51,499 bases of DNA from Anaerolineae bacterium (GTDB taxonomy: Bacteria; Chloroflexota; Anaerolineae; Aggregatilineales; Aggregatilineaceae), in contig JAFGNU010000028.1 in the NCBI GenBank assembly GCA_016926875.1, positions 1 through 51,499 on the forward strand, in the 5' to 3' direction. The position numbers and the translations under genes are program-made. Shown in pieces: positions 25,091-33,582 of this stretch; position 1 is the stretch's first letter, and each line of letters begins with the position of its first letter. The notes beneath the pieces were generated by a model that saw only the letters and a list, made by a program, of their open reading frames with translations, was not told the DNA's origin and searched no databases.

Positions 25091-26131
25091 ATGCAAAACC
25101 TGTTGACCCTGGATGGCAGTCATGGTGAAGGCGGCGGGCAGATTGTCCGGACGGCGCTCACCTTAAGCTGCATCACCGGCACACCTATCACCATTGAGCG
25201 CATTCGCGCCGGGCGCAAAAAATCGGGTCTGCGCCCGCAGCACGTTACCGCGATCCAGGCGGCGGCGGACATTTGCGGCGCAGAAACCGAGGGAGTGGCA
25301 GTCCATTCGAACACGATCACGTTTTTGCCGGGTGGACCGGTCCGGGCCGGGGAATACGAATGGGCGGTCGGCACGGCAGGCTCGGCCACGCTGGTGCTGC
25401 AAACCGTGCTGCTGCCGCTGGCGCTGGCCGGGGGCGAGTCCGCGCTGCGCGTACACGGCGGGACGCATGTACCCAAAAGCCCGTCCGGGCACTACCTGCG
25501 CGACGTGTATACGCCGGTCCTGCTTGGCCTGGGCGCCAACGTCGAGGTCTACATGGACTGCTACGGCTGGCTGCCCGAAGGCGGCGGCACGATCAGCGCG
25601 TACACTACCGGGGGCGCAGCGCTGCACGGGCGAGACATGCGGCATCGGGGCCGGATCGAGCGCGTGATCGGGACAGCGGTCGGCTGCAACCTGCCCTCGC
25701 ACATCCCGCAGCGCATGGCAAACCGGGCCGCCAACCTGCTGCAAGCCATCGACGCCCCGCAGGACATCCGCCCGTGCCGCACGCGGAGCGTCAGCACTGG
25801 CGCGGGGATTTTCCTGGCGGTGGAATATACCAACGGGCGCGGCGGGTTTGACGTGCTGGGCAGAAAGGGGATGCCATCCGAAGCGGTGGCCGAGCAGGCA
25901 GTCACCGCCCTGCTGGCTTTTCATGACAGCGAAGCGGCAGCGGACGCGCACCTGGCCGACCAGCTTGTGATACCACTGGCGCTGGCCGAGGATGCCAGCG
26001 TTTTATCGACGGCGGCGATCACGCCGCACCTGCGCACCAACATCGATATTGTGTGCGCATTTACCAACCGTCCGATCCGCGTGGACGAGGCACAGCGCGT
26101 GATCTACTTTGATGACCAGGACAACAGATAG
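25091..26131 (+). CDS. rtcA: RNA 3'-terminal phosphate cyclase
   Basis: Converts RNA 3'-phosphate ends to 2',3'-cyclic phosphates using ATP, through an enzyme-histidine-AMP intermediate. The 346-residue protein opens with LDGSHGEGGGQIVRTALTLS, the N-terminal signature. It also has RAGRKKSGLRPQH, and VHGGTHVPKSPSGHYL in the middle. The adenylated histidine is H287 in AHLADQLVIPLALAED. Family length is normal. No Shine-Dalgarno sequence is obvious before the ATG. No rtcB ligase gene or rtcR regulator accompanies it. Ribonuclease Z follows after 26 bases, pairing two RNA 3'-end enzymes. Confidence 0.95.
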   Translation: MQNLLTLDGSHGEGGGQIVRTALTLSCITGTPITIERIRAGRKKSGLRPQHVTAIQAAADICGAETEGVAVHSNTITFLPGGPVRAGEYEWAVGTAGSATLVLQTVLLPLALAGGESALRVHGGTHVPKSPSGHYLRDVYTPVLLGLGANVEVYMDCYGWLPEGGGTISAYTTGGAALHGRDMRHRGRIERVIGTAVGCNLPSHIPQRMANRAANLLQAIDAPQDIRPCRTRSVSTGAGIFLAVEYTNGRGGFDVLGRKGMPSEAVAEQAVTALLAFHDSEAAADAHLADQLVIPLALAEDASVLSTAAITPHLRTNIDIVCAFTNRPIRVDEAQRVIYFDDQDNR

Positions 26132-26157
26132 CGACAACCGAATCGACAAGCAAGCAT

Positions 26158-27135
26158 ATGTTTGAAATCGTATTTTTGGGCACATCTGCCAGCGCGCCAT
26201 CCATCCACCGGGGGCTGTCGGCCCAGGTGGTGATGGTTAAAAACCACCGGTTCCTGATCGACTGCGGCGAAGGCACGCAGCGCCAACTGTTAAGGAGCGG
26301 GATCGGCTTCAAACGGCTGAACCGCATCCTGATCACGCACGGCCACCTGGATCACATCCTGGGGCTGGCCGGGCTGATGTCTACCTTCATGCGCTGGGAA
26401 AGCATCGAGGAAATGGAGATATGGGGCGGCAGGTGGGCGCTGGACCGCGTGCAAGACCTGCTGTATGGCGTGGTGCTGCGCGGCGGCAAACCGCCCATGC
26501 CGCTGCACCTGATCGACGTCAGGCCGGGCGTGCTGATGGAAGATGAAGATTTTTCCGTGTCGGCCTTTCCGGTAGAACATCGCGGGCGGGGCTGCTTCGG
26601 CTACGTCTTCCAGGAAAAACCGCGCCGCCCGTTCCTGGTGGAAAAAGCCGAAGCGCTGAACATCCCCGCCGGGCCGGAGCGGGCGCGGCTGGTGCGCGGC
26701 GAAGCGGTCACGCTGGCCGACGGGCGCGTGATCCAACCCGACGCCGTGTTGGGCGAGTCACTGCCCGGCGCGCGGCTGGTCTTCACCGGCGATATTGCGG
26801 TGTTAGACGGCACGCTGGCCGACGTGGCGCAGAACGCGCACGCCCTGGTCACCGAGGGCACCTACCTGGACGAAGAAAACGAACTGGCCGGGGAATTCGG
26901 CCATATGACGGTTGGCAAAGCGGCGCGCTTCGCCAGCGAGATCGGCGTGCAAACGCTGCTGCTGACGCATGTCTCGCGGCGCTACCGCGAGCGGGACGTG
27001 ATCCACGAAGCGCGGCAGTTTTTCCCGAATACTTACGTGGTGCGCGACTTCGATCACTTCCTGGTGACCAAGGGCCGCCCCGTGCAAAAAATCGACGGCG
27101 CTCGCCTGTCGGATAACCAGACCACCGACGTATGA
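26158..27135 (+). CDS. rnz: Ribonuclease Z (tRNA 3' endonuclease)
   Basis: Metallo-beta-lactamase-fold endonuclease that trims tRNA 3' trailers next to the discriminator base. The 325-residue protein starts with MFEIVFLGTSASAPS, has IDCGEGTQRQLL, and carries the zinc motif HGHLDH (H61, H63, D65, H66). Further ligands are in FPVEHRGRGCFGYVF and FTGDIA. The loop between them has the length of the RNase Z exosite arm, arguing against an arylsulfatase. The last bases overlap the next start (ATGA), so it is translationally coupled to the downstream membrane glycosyltransferase. It was found directly after rtcA. Confidence 0.93.
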   Translation: MFEIVFLGTSASAPSIHRGLSAQVVMVKNHRFLIDCGEGTQRQLLRSGIGFKRLNRILITHGHLDHILGLAGLMSTFMRWESIEEMEIWGGRWALDRVQDLLYGVVLRGGKPPMPLHLIDVRPGVLMEDEDFSVSAFPVEHRGRGCFGYVFQEKPRRPFLVEKAEALNIPAGPERARLVRGEAVTLADGRVIQPDAVLGESLPGARLVFTGDIAVLDGTLADVAQNAHALVTEGTYLDEENELAGEFGHMTVGKAARFASEIGVQTLLLTHVSRRYRERDVIHEARQFFPNTYVVRDFDHFLVTKGRPVQKIDGARLSDNQTTDV

Positions 27136-29636
27136 CTCACCAACATGCATCCTCAAACACCCGCCGCCGCTCTATCCTGGCGATCTGGGCGCTGCTGTGC
27201 GCCGTTATGGGCGCGATCACACTGGTCTACCTGTCGCTGGGGCTGGCAACCAGTGACGGCCCGCTGATCCTGCCCCTGGACGACACCTACATTCATTTCC
27301 AATACGCGCGCCAGATGGCAGGCGGGCACCCCGCCGTCTACAACCCCGGCGACGATCCCACCTCCGGCAGCACGAGCCTGTTGTATACGCCGCTGCTGGC
27401 GGTTGGCTACGGGCTCGGTCTGACCGGGCTGAAGCTGGGCTACTGGGCGGTGGGCATCGGCGGGCTGAGCCTGCTGCTGACCGCGTGGCTGGTCTTCCGG
27501 CTGGTCGCGGACGCCCCCACCCCGCAGCGCCGGGTCGCGGTGTGGGCGATGCTGATCCTGGCGCTGACCGGCCCGCTGACGTGGGCGGCCTTCAGCGGCA
27601 TGGAAACCGCGCTGTTTGTGCTGACCGTGCTGCTGGCGCTGTATGCCTACCAGCGCGGCGGGATCAAAGGGGCAGCGCTGACCGCCGGGTTAGCCGCGAT
27701 CACCCGCCCGGAAGGAGCCGTGATCGCCGGGACGGTGGCCGCTGCGTTGGGCTGGCGGGCATGGCGTGCGCGGCGTCTTCGGGCTGAGATCGGCTGGCTG
27801 CTGCTGCCGGTGGCGGCGGTGCTGGTCCAACCGGCGATCAACTGGCTGATCACCGGGTCGCTGGCGGCCAGCGGCACCCAGGTGAAATCGCACCTGGTCA
27901 ACGAAACGATCCCGTTCGGCGAGCGGATCACAACCGTGTTTGATTTCTGGTGGCGCATGTGGCGCGAACTACTGAGCGGCTACAGCCCGGTCAGCGGGTG
28001 GTACCTGCCGCCGGTCGTGCCGGTCCTGGCGCTGCTGGCCGTGCTGGCCGGGGCGCGTCAAAGCTGGCGCACGCGCGACGTCTCGCCCGCGCTGATGGCC
28101 GGGGCATGGCTGCTACTGCTCAGCGGCGCGGACGCCACGCTTGATACGGCCTTCTGGCAGTTCAAACGCTATCAAATGCCGGTCCTGGCGCTGATGATCC
28201 CGCTGGCGGGCTGGGCGCTGGCCTGGCTGGCGGCGCGGCGCGGACGTTGGGGCGGCTGGCTGGCGGCTGCGCTGAGCGTGGGAATCGCCCTCTTCACGCT
28301 GGGCGAAGCGGTGGACTACGCCGGGCGGTACGCGGCCAACATCGCCGTCACGCGCGACCAACAGATCGCCATGTCGCGCTGGATCGCGGACAACCTGCCG
28401 GACGGCGCGCGAGTCGCCGTGCATGACGTGGGCGCAGTGCGCTACGTAGGCGACCGGGCAACATATGACGTGGTCGGATTGACGACCGGGGGCACCGGTC
28501 CCGCGTGGCGGCAGGGACCGGGCACCTTCTATGACACGATGGCCCACCACCCCCAGCGCCCGGATTATCTCGCCATCTACCCCGATTTTCACGGGATGCC
28601 GTTTTTGATCCAGGCGGGCGTGTTTGGCGACGAACTGGCCCGCTTTGAGGTCACGCTGCCGCGCTACACGGCCTCGGCGGCGACGAGCATCCAGGTGGTA
28701 GCACAGCCGGACTGGTCCGAGGTGGACGATCAGCCCGATCTGCCCCGCCAGCCGCACCCGCAGATCAGCCTGGACGCCTTCACGCTGATCGATACGCTCA
28801 ACGTAGGCGACCTGGCCGACGAAGACGCGCACGCTTACACCTGGTGGAACGCCGAGACGTTCGACGGCTTTGTGAGCGAGGTCCGGCGGCTGCCCTACGC
28901 GGCCTGCGCGGGTGAGCCGTGCACCGTTGTGGATGGCGGGCGCGTGCTGAATGGCGGGGAGCGGTTTGATCTGCCGAAACTGGACGCGGGCGAGGATTAC
29001 CTGGTCGTGCTGCGCGTGCACGCGGCGTCAAGCGCCCGGCTGCGCGTGGGCTGCGACGGGGTGATACACAACCTGATCGTGCCGGACGTGCCGGGGCACT
29101 GGGTGGAGATCGTGTTCCCGCTGCCCGGCGATACGCAGCAGGTGTGCATCGAGACGGCAGGCGACCGCTACTATCCCTACCGCTACTGGGTGTACGCGGG
29201 CGACGTGCCCACCGACGACACAGCGAACCGGGCGGCGCGGGCGCGCTTTGGCGAGCCGGGCGGGGACGGCGTGCTGCGGCTGCTGGATGCGGCGGTCGAA
29301 CAGACACCCGACGCGCTGGCGCTGGCGCTGACGTGGGCAGCAGAGCACAGCCCGGCGCGCGACGGCAAGCTGTTTGTGCACCTGTACGCCGATCCGGCTG
29401 CGCCGCCGGTGGCACAGATCGACGCCCGGCCCGGTGACGGCGTGCTGCCGCCTGCCAACTGGCTGCCGGGATCGCTGGACGAGACGCTGACGCTCTCGCT
29501 GGCGGACGTGCCGCCGGGCACCTATACCCTGGCGCTGGGCGTGTACGACCCGGTGACGGGCGACCGCTACCCCGTGCTCGATGCGCCGGACAGCGCGCCG
29601 TCGGACCGGCTGGTGCTGGGGGAAATCGAGCGGTAG
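27132..29636 (+). CDS. Large GT-C-like membrane protein, probable glycosyltransferase
   Basis: An 834-residue protein. About eleven hydrophobic segments fill residues 15-420; a soluble extracytoplasmic region of over 400 residues follows. The first external loop has LPLDDTYIHFQYARQMAGG, with the DD pair and the Tyr/Arg pattern of arabinosyl- and mannosyltransferase-type GT-C proteins. A following SGSTSLLYTPLLA loop is also characteristic. The C-terminal region contains two beta-rich stretches; the end (GTYTLALGVYDPVTGDRYPV) resembles the end of the 22903 protein, suggesting a shared module. It overlaps rnz by four bases. Sugar donor and acceptor are unknown. Confidence 0.7.
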   Translation: MTHQHASSNTRRRSILAIWALLCAVMGAITLVYLSLGLATSDGPLILPLDDTYIHFQYARQMAGGHPAVYNPGDDPTSGSTSLLYTPLLAVGYGLGLTGLKLGYWAVGIGGLSLLLTAWLVFRLVADAPTPQRRVAVWAMLILALTGPLTWAAFSGMETALFVLTVLLALYAYQRGGIKGAALTAGLAAITRPEGAVIAGTVAAALGWRAWRARRLRAEIGWLLLPVAAVLVQPAINWLITGSLAASGTQVKSHLVNETIPFGERITTVFDFWWRMWRELLSGYSPVSGWYLPPVVPVLALLAVLAGARQSWRTRDVSPALMAGAWLLLLSGADATLDTAFWQFKRYQMPVLALMIPLAGWALAWLAARRGRWGGWLAAALSVGIALFTLGEAVDYAGRYAANIAVTRDQQIAMSRWIADNLPDGARVAVHDVGAVRYVGDRATYDVVGLTTGGTGPAWRQGPGTFYDTMAHHPQRPDYLAIYPDFHGMPFLIQAGVFGDELARFEVTLPRYTASAATSIQVVAQPDWSEVDDQPDLPRQPHPQISLDAFTLIDTLNVGDLADEDAHAYTWWNAETFDGFVSEVRRLPYAACAGEPCTVVDGGRVLNGGERFDLPKLDAGEDYLVVLRVHAASSARLRVGCDGVIHNLIVPDVPGHWVEIVFPLPGDTQQVCIETAGDRYYPYRYWVYAGDVPTDDTANRAARARFGEPGGDGVLRLLDAAVEQTPDALALALTWAAEHSPARDGKLFVHLYADPAAPPVAQIDARPGDGVLPPANWLPGSLDETLTLSLADVPPGTYTLALGVYDPVTGDRYPVLDAPDSAPSDRLVLGEIER

Positions 29637-29669
29637 GGGGTGGCGGTTAGCGGCTGTGTGTCAATTGTA

Positions 29670-29698
29670 TTGCAGGTAAGGAGTTAGGAGAGTATACT
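29670..29698 (+). promoter_or_regulatory. Promoter of AT-rich zinc-ribbon operon
   Basis: TTGCAG (29670-29675) and TATACT (29693-29698) are spaced 17 bases. The -10 lies in a perfect 10-base palindrome GAGTATACTC. The transcript would carry a leader of about 120 bases before the GTG start at 29824. The gap between this promoter and the gene is AT-richer than the flanking DNA and holds no other feature I can support. Confidence 0.5.
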
Positions 29699-29823
29699 CC
29701 AATGAGACAAGCAGGTGCCGGGAGATGTTGGAAGCCCCCCTGAAGGTGCAAGAACCTTGGCACATTCCGTGTGTGAGAAATAAGGCTTCAAAACAATAAA
29801 ACTAAGGAGAGAGGACGAATATC

Positions 29824-30471
29824 GTGACAGATCATGTTCAAAAAGGGGCGCAAGAGGATTCTTCGTCAGCACCACGTTATATATTGCCTAACGGGTTTTC
29901 AGCAGAACCGGCGGCAGGAAAAATGATATCTAAGATCGGTCGATGGGATGCGGACATCGATGCCAATGTTTTCTATCAAGACCCTCTATGGACTAAACCT
30001 ATCACAGTGACTTGTTACTTTGACGCCGACATAGTGGAAACAGTGGCAAGGCGCAAGCGACCGGCAAAAATAGTTAAAGGAATCTGGGAAAACCATCTTG
30101 ATGAACACTATGGTGCCGCATATTTCATCGGAGATGTGCAGGTTTTCAAAGAGCGCAAGTGTCCAAACTGCGGTTTTCCTACCTATTCCTTTTGGGATTC
30201 AACCTCCTCTGAACAAACTGTCACCCCTACAGGCGGCATATGCCCGAATTGCGGCCATGTTATGTCATGGAGTGGGTTTATCCTGTTCTTTGGAATGATA
30301 ATCTTTGCTTTTAGCATTTGTGGCCTTATTGCGCTAGGGCAATCCGGCTTAACTGGATTGGCCCTTATAACTGTGGACATTATTGCCCTTGTGCTTTTCA
30401 TCGCTATGGCGATTGTCCCACGAATCAGGCACAAAAGAACCGTTGCTGCACAGGAAGCTGAGGGGAAATGA
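29824..30471 (+). CDS. Zinc-ribbon membrane protein
   Basis: A 215-residue protein of unknown function with a GTG start preceded by AAGGAGAG. Residues 1-100 are soluble. A four-cysteine zinc ribbon follows: KCPNCGFP at about 101-107 and GICPNCGHV at about 138-146. Two membrane helices come after it (FILFFGMIIFAFSICGLIAL and LALITVDIIALVLFIAMAIV), with a basic C-terminal tail. The GC content is visibly lower than in the genes on either side, suggesting recent acquisition. The next gene, also cysteine-rich with two membrane helices, starts four bases after the stop, so the two probably form a functional pair. Confidence 0.75.
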   Translation: MTDHVQKGAQEDSSSAPRYILPNGFSAEPAAGKMISKIGRWDADIDANVFYQDPLWTKPITVTCYFDADIVETVARRKRPAKIVKGIWENHLDEHYGAAYFIGDVQVFKERKCPNCGFPTYSFWDSTSSEQTVTPTGGICPNCGHVMSWSGFILFFGMIIFAFSICGLIALGQSGLTGLALITVDIIALVLFIAMAIVPRIRHKRTVAAQEAEGK

Positions 30472-30475
30472 GGCC

Positions 30476-31045
30476 ATGCAATTAACATGTGATAAATGTG
30501 GAGAAAAACGCGAAGGGCTGACTGGCGAGTTTTGGTACGCTCAAGAAAAAACGCGTTCTACACTTGATTATCAGGACCTTGGATCATATTCGCTAACGAC
30601 TTCCAGGGTATCGTATGAAATACTGGGACATGAAAAAATATCTCTCTGCCAGCAGTGTCTGGCAGAAGAATATTTAGCTGAAGCTCGTGGCTGTGGTCTA
30701 TTCACGCTGGTTCCCATACTTATTTTCTTGGGTTATCTTGCCTATGGCATTGGGCCAGCGCTGTTTAGTGAACAGTCCGTCCTATGTGTTATGCCTGCGG
30801 TTGTATTAATCGGAGTTTGGTTCCGTTTGGTCGGGCAGAGATATGTCAATGCACGCGCCAACTTCAAAGAAGGTAAATTCCAGGAAGTACTGGAAACCAA
30901 ATGGCAAGAAGGTATTCACCCCTTTACTGAGGAAATGGACCAAAAACTATTACTGCAGAAACGAGGTTCGATAGAGCGGAGTGCTGAATTTCAAGGTAAG
31001 AAGCTCAAATTCTTTACCAGGAGGGAATACAGAAAACTTCAATAA
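30476..31045 (+). CDS. Cysteine-motif membrane protein, partner of preceding gene
   Basis: A 189-residue protein. The start at MQLTCDKCGE is chosen because GAGGGGAAATGAGG provides a ribosome binding site; a longer upstream frame would overlap the previous gene by 90 bases. It has a first CxxC (TCDKCG) and a second (LCQQC) about 57 residues later, together able to bind one zinc. Two hydrophobic segments follow (LFTLVPILIFLGYLAYGIG and VLCVMPAVVLIGVW). The C-terminus is a charged cytoplasmic tail with FKEGKFQEVLETKWQEG. GC content is low, like its partner. Function unknown; the layout mirrors that of the preceding protein. Confidence 0.7.
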   Translation: MQLTCDKCGEKREGLTGEFWYAQEKTRSTLDYQDLGSYSLTTSRVSYEILGHEKISLCQQCLAEEYLAEARGCGLFTLVPILIFLGYLAYGIGPALFSEQSVLCVMPAVVLIGVWFRLVGQRYVNARANFKEGKFQEVLETKWQEGIHPFTEEMDQKLLLQKRGSIERSAEFQGKKLKFFTRREYRKLQ

Positions 31046-31123
31046 CGGGGGCATTCTTTAGCCTTTGAGTGTTTCGTTGCGCGCACCACAGAATTCTCTT
31101 CCGCAAGACCCGCCACCCGCCGG

Positions 31124-31326
31124 AAATTCGAATCGGGCCACGTCTGGTGATCGTGGTCGAACTACAAGCAGAAGACGCGGTTTTGCCGATATTGGTGTAC
31201 CCAAGCCAGCGTTTGATACTTGCTCTTGTACCACACATCAGCAAAACCCTGGCCGCCAGTCATTTTCTTCACGCCCACTTCAAAGGTGAATATTGTTCCT
31301 TCGGGGCTTACCCACATTCCGCATCT
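31124..31326 (-). pseudogene. Frameshifted remnant of a class I DNA methyltransferase
   Basis: Reading the minus strand from 31326 gives CGMWVSPEGTIFTFEVGVKK and then MTGGQGFADVWYKSKY before a stop. Shifting frame by two bases gives KPRLLLVVRPRSPDVARFEF. In intact MmeI/PglX-like class I methyltransferases the same region reads, from memory, P.G..F.FE.G..K(T)GG..G(W/F)ADVW, then EYKGK...YRQL..Y, then NPPLLVV.D..RF. Both blocks match in order, with the EYKGK segment deleted and a frameshift between. No start, SAM-binding NPPY motif or C-terminus is present. It is therefore a short fragment of a dead restriction or defence gene. Flanking sequence (31046-31123 and 31327-31478) shows nothing else I can support. 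Confidence 0.55.
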
Positions 31327-31390
31327 ATTCGAGCCAAGATACGATTTATTCCGATTCCGTTTTCTGGCGGTGCGGAATGCGGAACCAACT

Positions 31391-31404
31391 GCTACTCATC
31401 TGCC
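31391..31404. repeat. Direct repeat, left copy
   Basis: GCTACTCATCTGCC occurs here and again at 31829-31842, with similar bases before each copy (CAACT versus CAATC). The pair flanks the Zn-ribbon gene at 31479-31727. Confidence 0.5.
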
Positions 31405-31478
31405 CGGCCCCTATACGCAGACACCGGGCGCGGTGGCCCGGTGCGGTGGGTCTGTATGTAGCTGCGGGCGCGGGCGAC

Positions 31479-31727
31479 TCAGTCCGCGAACAGGATGTCG
31501 AGAAACGTCCCCAGGTTATCCTTACCTTGCAGCGTTTTGAGGTTAAAGACCTCGGTGTAGCCGCAGTTGGGGCACGACACAAACGCGAAACGGTGGTGCT
31601 GAACCTCGAACAGGCGTGACAGCCCGGTGCCCGCCATGGCCAGCCGGTCTACCTTGCCGCCGTGATGCTCGCATTTGGCACATACGAATTTTTCCGCAAG
31701 GGTGTTGTCCAAATCTTGTTGACTCAT
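31479..31727 (-). CDS. Zn-ribbon nucleic-acid-binding-type protein (DUF2082-like)
   Basis: An 82-residue cytoplasmic protein with two CxxC knuckles: KFVCAKCEHHGG near residue 15 and FVSCPNCGYTEVF near residue 51. The intervening GTGLSRLFEVQHHRF matches the pattern of the DUF2082/Zn_ribbon_13 family (from memory), which is annotated as nucleic-acid-binding. No membrane segment. GGGAG lies eight bases upstream of the ATG. It is flanked by the short direct repeats at 31391 and 31829 and by the methyltransferase remnant. The exact role is unknown; members are usually small stand-alone proteins. Confidence 0.8.
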   Translation of the reverse strand: MSQQDLDNTLAEKFVCAKCEHHGGKVDRLAMAGTGLSRLFEVQHHRFAFVSCPNCGYTEVFNLKTLQGKDNLGTFLDILFAD

Positions 31728-31828
31728 TCAGTTGATCTCCCATGATAGATAGGCACTCCTATCTTATCACGCGCGGCAGCGTGATCAGTCCCACTAAAAT
31801 TGGGGGGTTGGTGCCCTGGTCGCCAATC

Positions 31829-31842
31829 GCTACTCATCTGCC
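31829..31842. repeat. Direct repeat, right copy
   Basis: Second copy of GCTACTCATCTGCC. It overlaps the final codons and stop of the membrane glycosyltransferase gene on the minus strand. The first copy at 31391 may therefore be a duplicated 3' end. Confidence 0.5.
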
Positions 31843-33485
31843 AGCGCCCGCTCCAATTCATCCGGGGGCAGGCTCGCCATCAAGGCCCCGTCAAAATAGT
31901 AGATCAACTCGCGGTCCGGCCACTGGTCGAGCAGCGCGCCCAGGTTCCACTTATCCGGGTCGCGGGCCAGCACGATGTCACTGTCACGGAACGGGCTGGT
32001 GACGGCCATGTAGGTTGCCACCTCGCGCCAGTGGTGATCGCCCCACGCGATCACAACCAGCGGCGTGTCCGGGTCCTGGCGTTTGGCGTTTAGCTCGTCC
32101 AACTGCGCCTGGGAAATACGCCCGTAGCCGCGTAAGTACTGCATCCGCGCCGGGGCGAAGACCGCCGCCGCATAGATCGCGCCTACGATCACGGCGGCAT
32201 ATACGATCCACGCGGGCGAAAACCACACCGGGCCGCTTACCTGTCGATAGCCCGCGCCCAGCAGCCGCGCGATCTCGGTGATGGCAAAAGCCGTGATCAG
32301 CGCCGCCGCCGTCAGCGCTTCATAGTAGTAGCGCGCGCTGTACAGCGTCCCGCCGATCCAGTAAGCGAGGTAGACCACGACGATCCCCGCCGGGACCGCC
32401 GCCAGCACCCACGTCCAGCGCCGCCGGATGCCCAGCAGCAGGCCCACCGGCAGCAGCACCCAGCTAAAGCCCGGCCCGTTATCCAGGCAGGGACCGTCAC
32501 CGGCCAGCGTGGTAGCGTCGTCCGCTGCGCGCGCCCAGCCAAACAGGTCCCGCGCCACGCAGGGCATGTCTTTTTTCGTATGCCGCCAACCTGCCTCGAT
32601 GGTGTGCCCGCCGTCCCGCCGCCCATGCCCCTCACCAAAGCCGATCCGGTCGTAATCCCAGACGTAGCGGTACAGGTTGGTATCTTTGTCGCCGGACATA
32701 AAGCGCAGCATATAAGCCGGGAACGTTTCGCCGTCCCGTGCTGTCACGGCGTAGTTATACAGCGGCCAGATCAGGGTGATCAGGCCCGCTGCCGCGCTGA
32801 ATACGATCCAGGGCAGCACCACCGTCCGCCAGCCCCGGCGCAGCACCTGGGACATACCCATCCAGGCAGCCGTCAAACCGCCGATGAGCACCAGCCCGAT
32901 CACCACGCCGACGGCGGTCAGCGGGCGTGTGATCAGCGCCATGCCGAACGCGGTCCCGCCCACCAAGCTCCACGCCAGCGCATACCGCCCCCGCTCCACG
33001 CGCCACGCCGCATACAGATACAGCGTGACCCAGAACAGCGTCGCCGTGTGGGCCATCAACGTGCCATTGAGCAGAAGCGCCGCCGGGCTGGATGCGGTCA
33101 GGATGGCCGCTACCGCGCCGGTCTGCGGGTTGTATATCTCGCGTCCCAGCCGGTAGACCAGCGCGACCGTCAGCATCGCCAGCCAGGCGTTGACGATCCA
33201 GGGCTGGCCCCATCCCGCCCCGACCGCCAACAGCAGCGGCCAGCCGGGCGTGTACTTGCCAAAGCGGTGAGCATCGTAGTTGATCAGGAACGGCTGCCAG
33301 TAGGCGCGGACGGGCGTCGGCGTGTTGATATACACCTGCCCCCGCGCAAAAACGCGCGCCTGGAAAAGATATGCGAACTCGTCTTCGAGGTGGGGCAAAC
33401 GCTCGAAAACGTCACGGCTGACGGCGTTGGACAAAACAAACGCTGCAAAGACGCAGACCAGGGCGATAAGTGCGGTTCGTTTCAT
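31830..33485 (-). CDS. GT-C-fold membrane glycosyltransferase
   Basis: A 551-residue multi-pass protein, the third GT-C-like protein in the window. The first external loop has LPHLEDEFAYLFQARVFARG, with the DE pair expected to coordinate the metal or donor phosphate. GKYTPGWPLLLAVG follows, typical of the PMT/ArnT superfamily. About ten hydrophobic segments extend to residue 450, followed by a short soluble tail. The ATG lies eight bases after a TATAAT, with no ribosome binding site between, so translation is probably leaderless. It is divergent from the secreted protein at 33625. Sugar and acceptor unknown. Confidence 0.75.
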   Translation of the reverse strand: MKRTALIALVCVFAAFVLSNAVSRDVFERLPHLEDEFAYLFQARVFARGQVYINTPTPVRAYWQPFLINYDAHRFGKYTPGWPLLLAVGAGWGQPWIVNAWLAMLTVALVYRLGREIYNPQTGAVAAILTASSPAALLLNGTLMAHTATLFWVTLYLYAAWRVERGRYALAWSLVGGTAFGMALITRPLTAVGVVIGLVLIGGLTAAWMGMSQVLRRGWRTVVLPWIVFSAAAGLITLIWPLYNYAVTARDGETFPAYMLRFMSGDKDTNLYRYVWDYDRIGFGEGHGRRDGGHTIEAGWRHTKKDMPCVARDLFGWARAADDATTLAGDGPCLDNGPGFSWVLLPVGLLLGIRRRWTWVLAAVPAGIVVVYLAYWIGGTLYSARYYYEALTAAALITAFAITEIARLLGAGYRQVSGPVWFSPAWIVYAAVIVGAIYAAAVFAPARMQYLRGYGRISQAQLDELNAKRQDPDTPLVVIAWGDHHWREVATYMAVTSPFRDSDIVLARDPDKWNLGALLDQWPDRELIYYFDGALMASLPPDELERALADE

Positions 33486-33493
33486 GGGAACCG

Positions 33494-33521
33494 ATTATAG
33501 AGCAGATTGGGGGGATGGCAA
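33494..33521 (-). promoter_or_regulatory. Leaderless promoter of GT-C gene
   Basis: On the minus strand, TTGCCA (33521-33516), a 16-base spacer and a consensus TATAAT (33499-33494). The ATG begins at 33485, so transcription would start at the start codon or one base before it. Confidence 0.6.
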
Positions 33522-33582
33522 TTCGGGGCGTGCCGCCGCTGCGTACTATATACCCCGGCCCGGCTTTTTTGTATCCTGATCG

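Noticed and set aside
31065..31540. Overlapping plus-strand open frames of 70-130 codons in the AT-rich to GC-rich transition
   Set aside because: None has a ribosome binding site or motif, and the minus strand carries the methyltransferase-like fragment.
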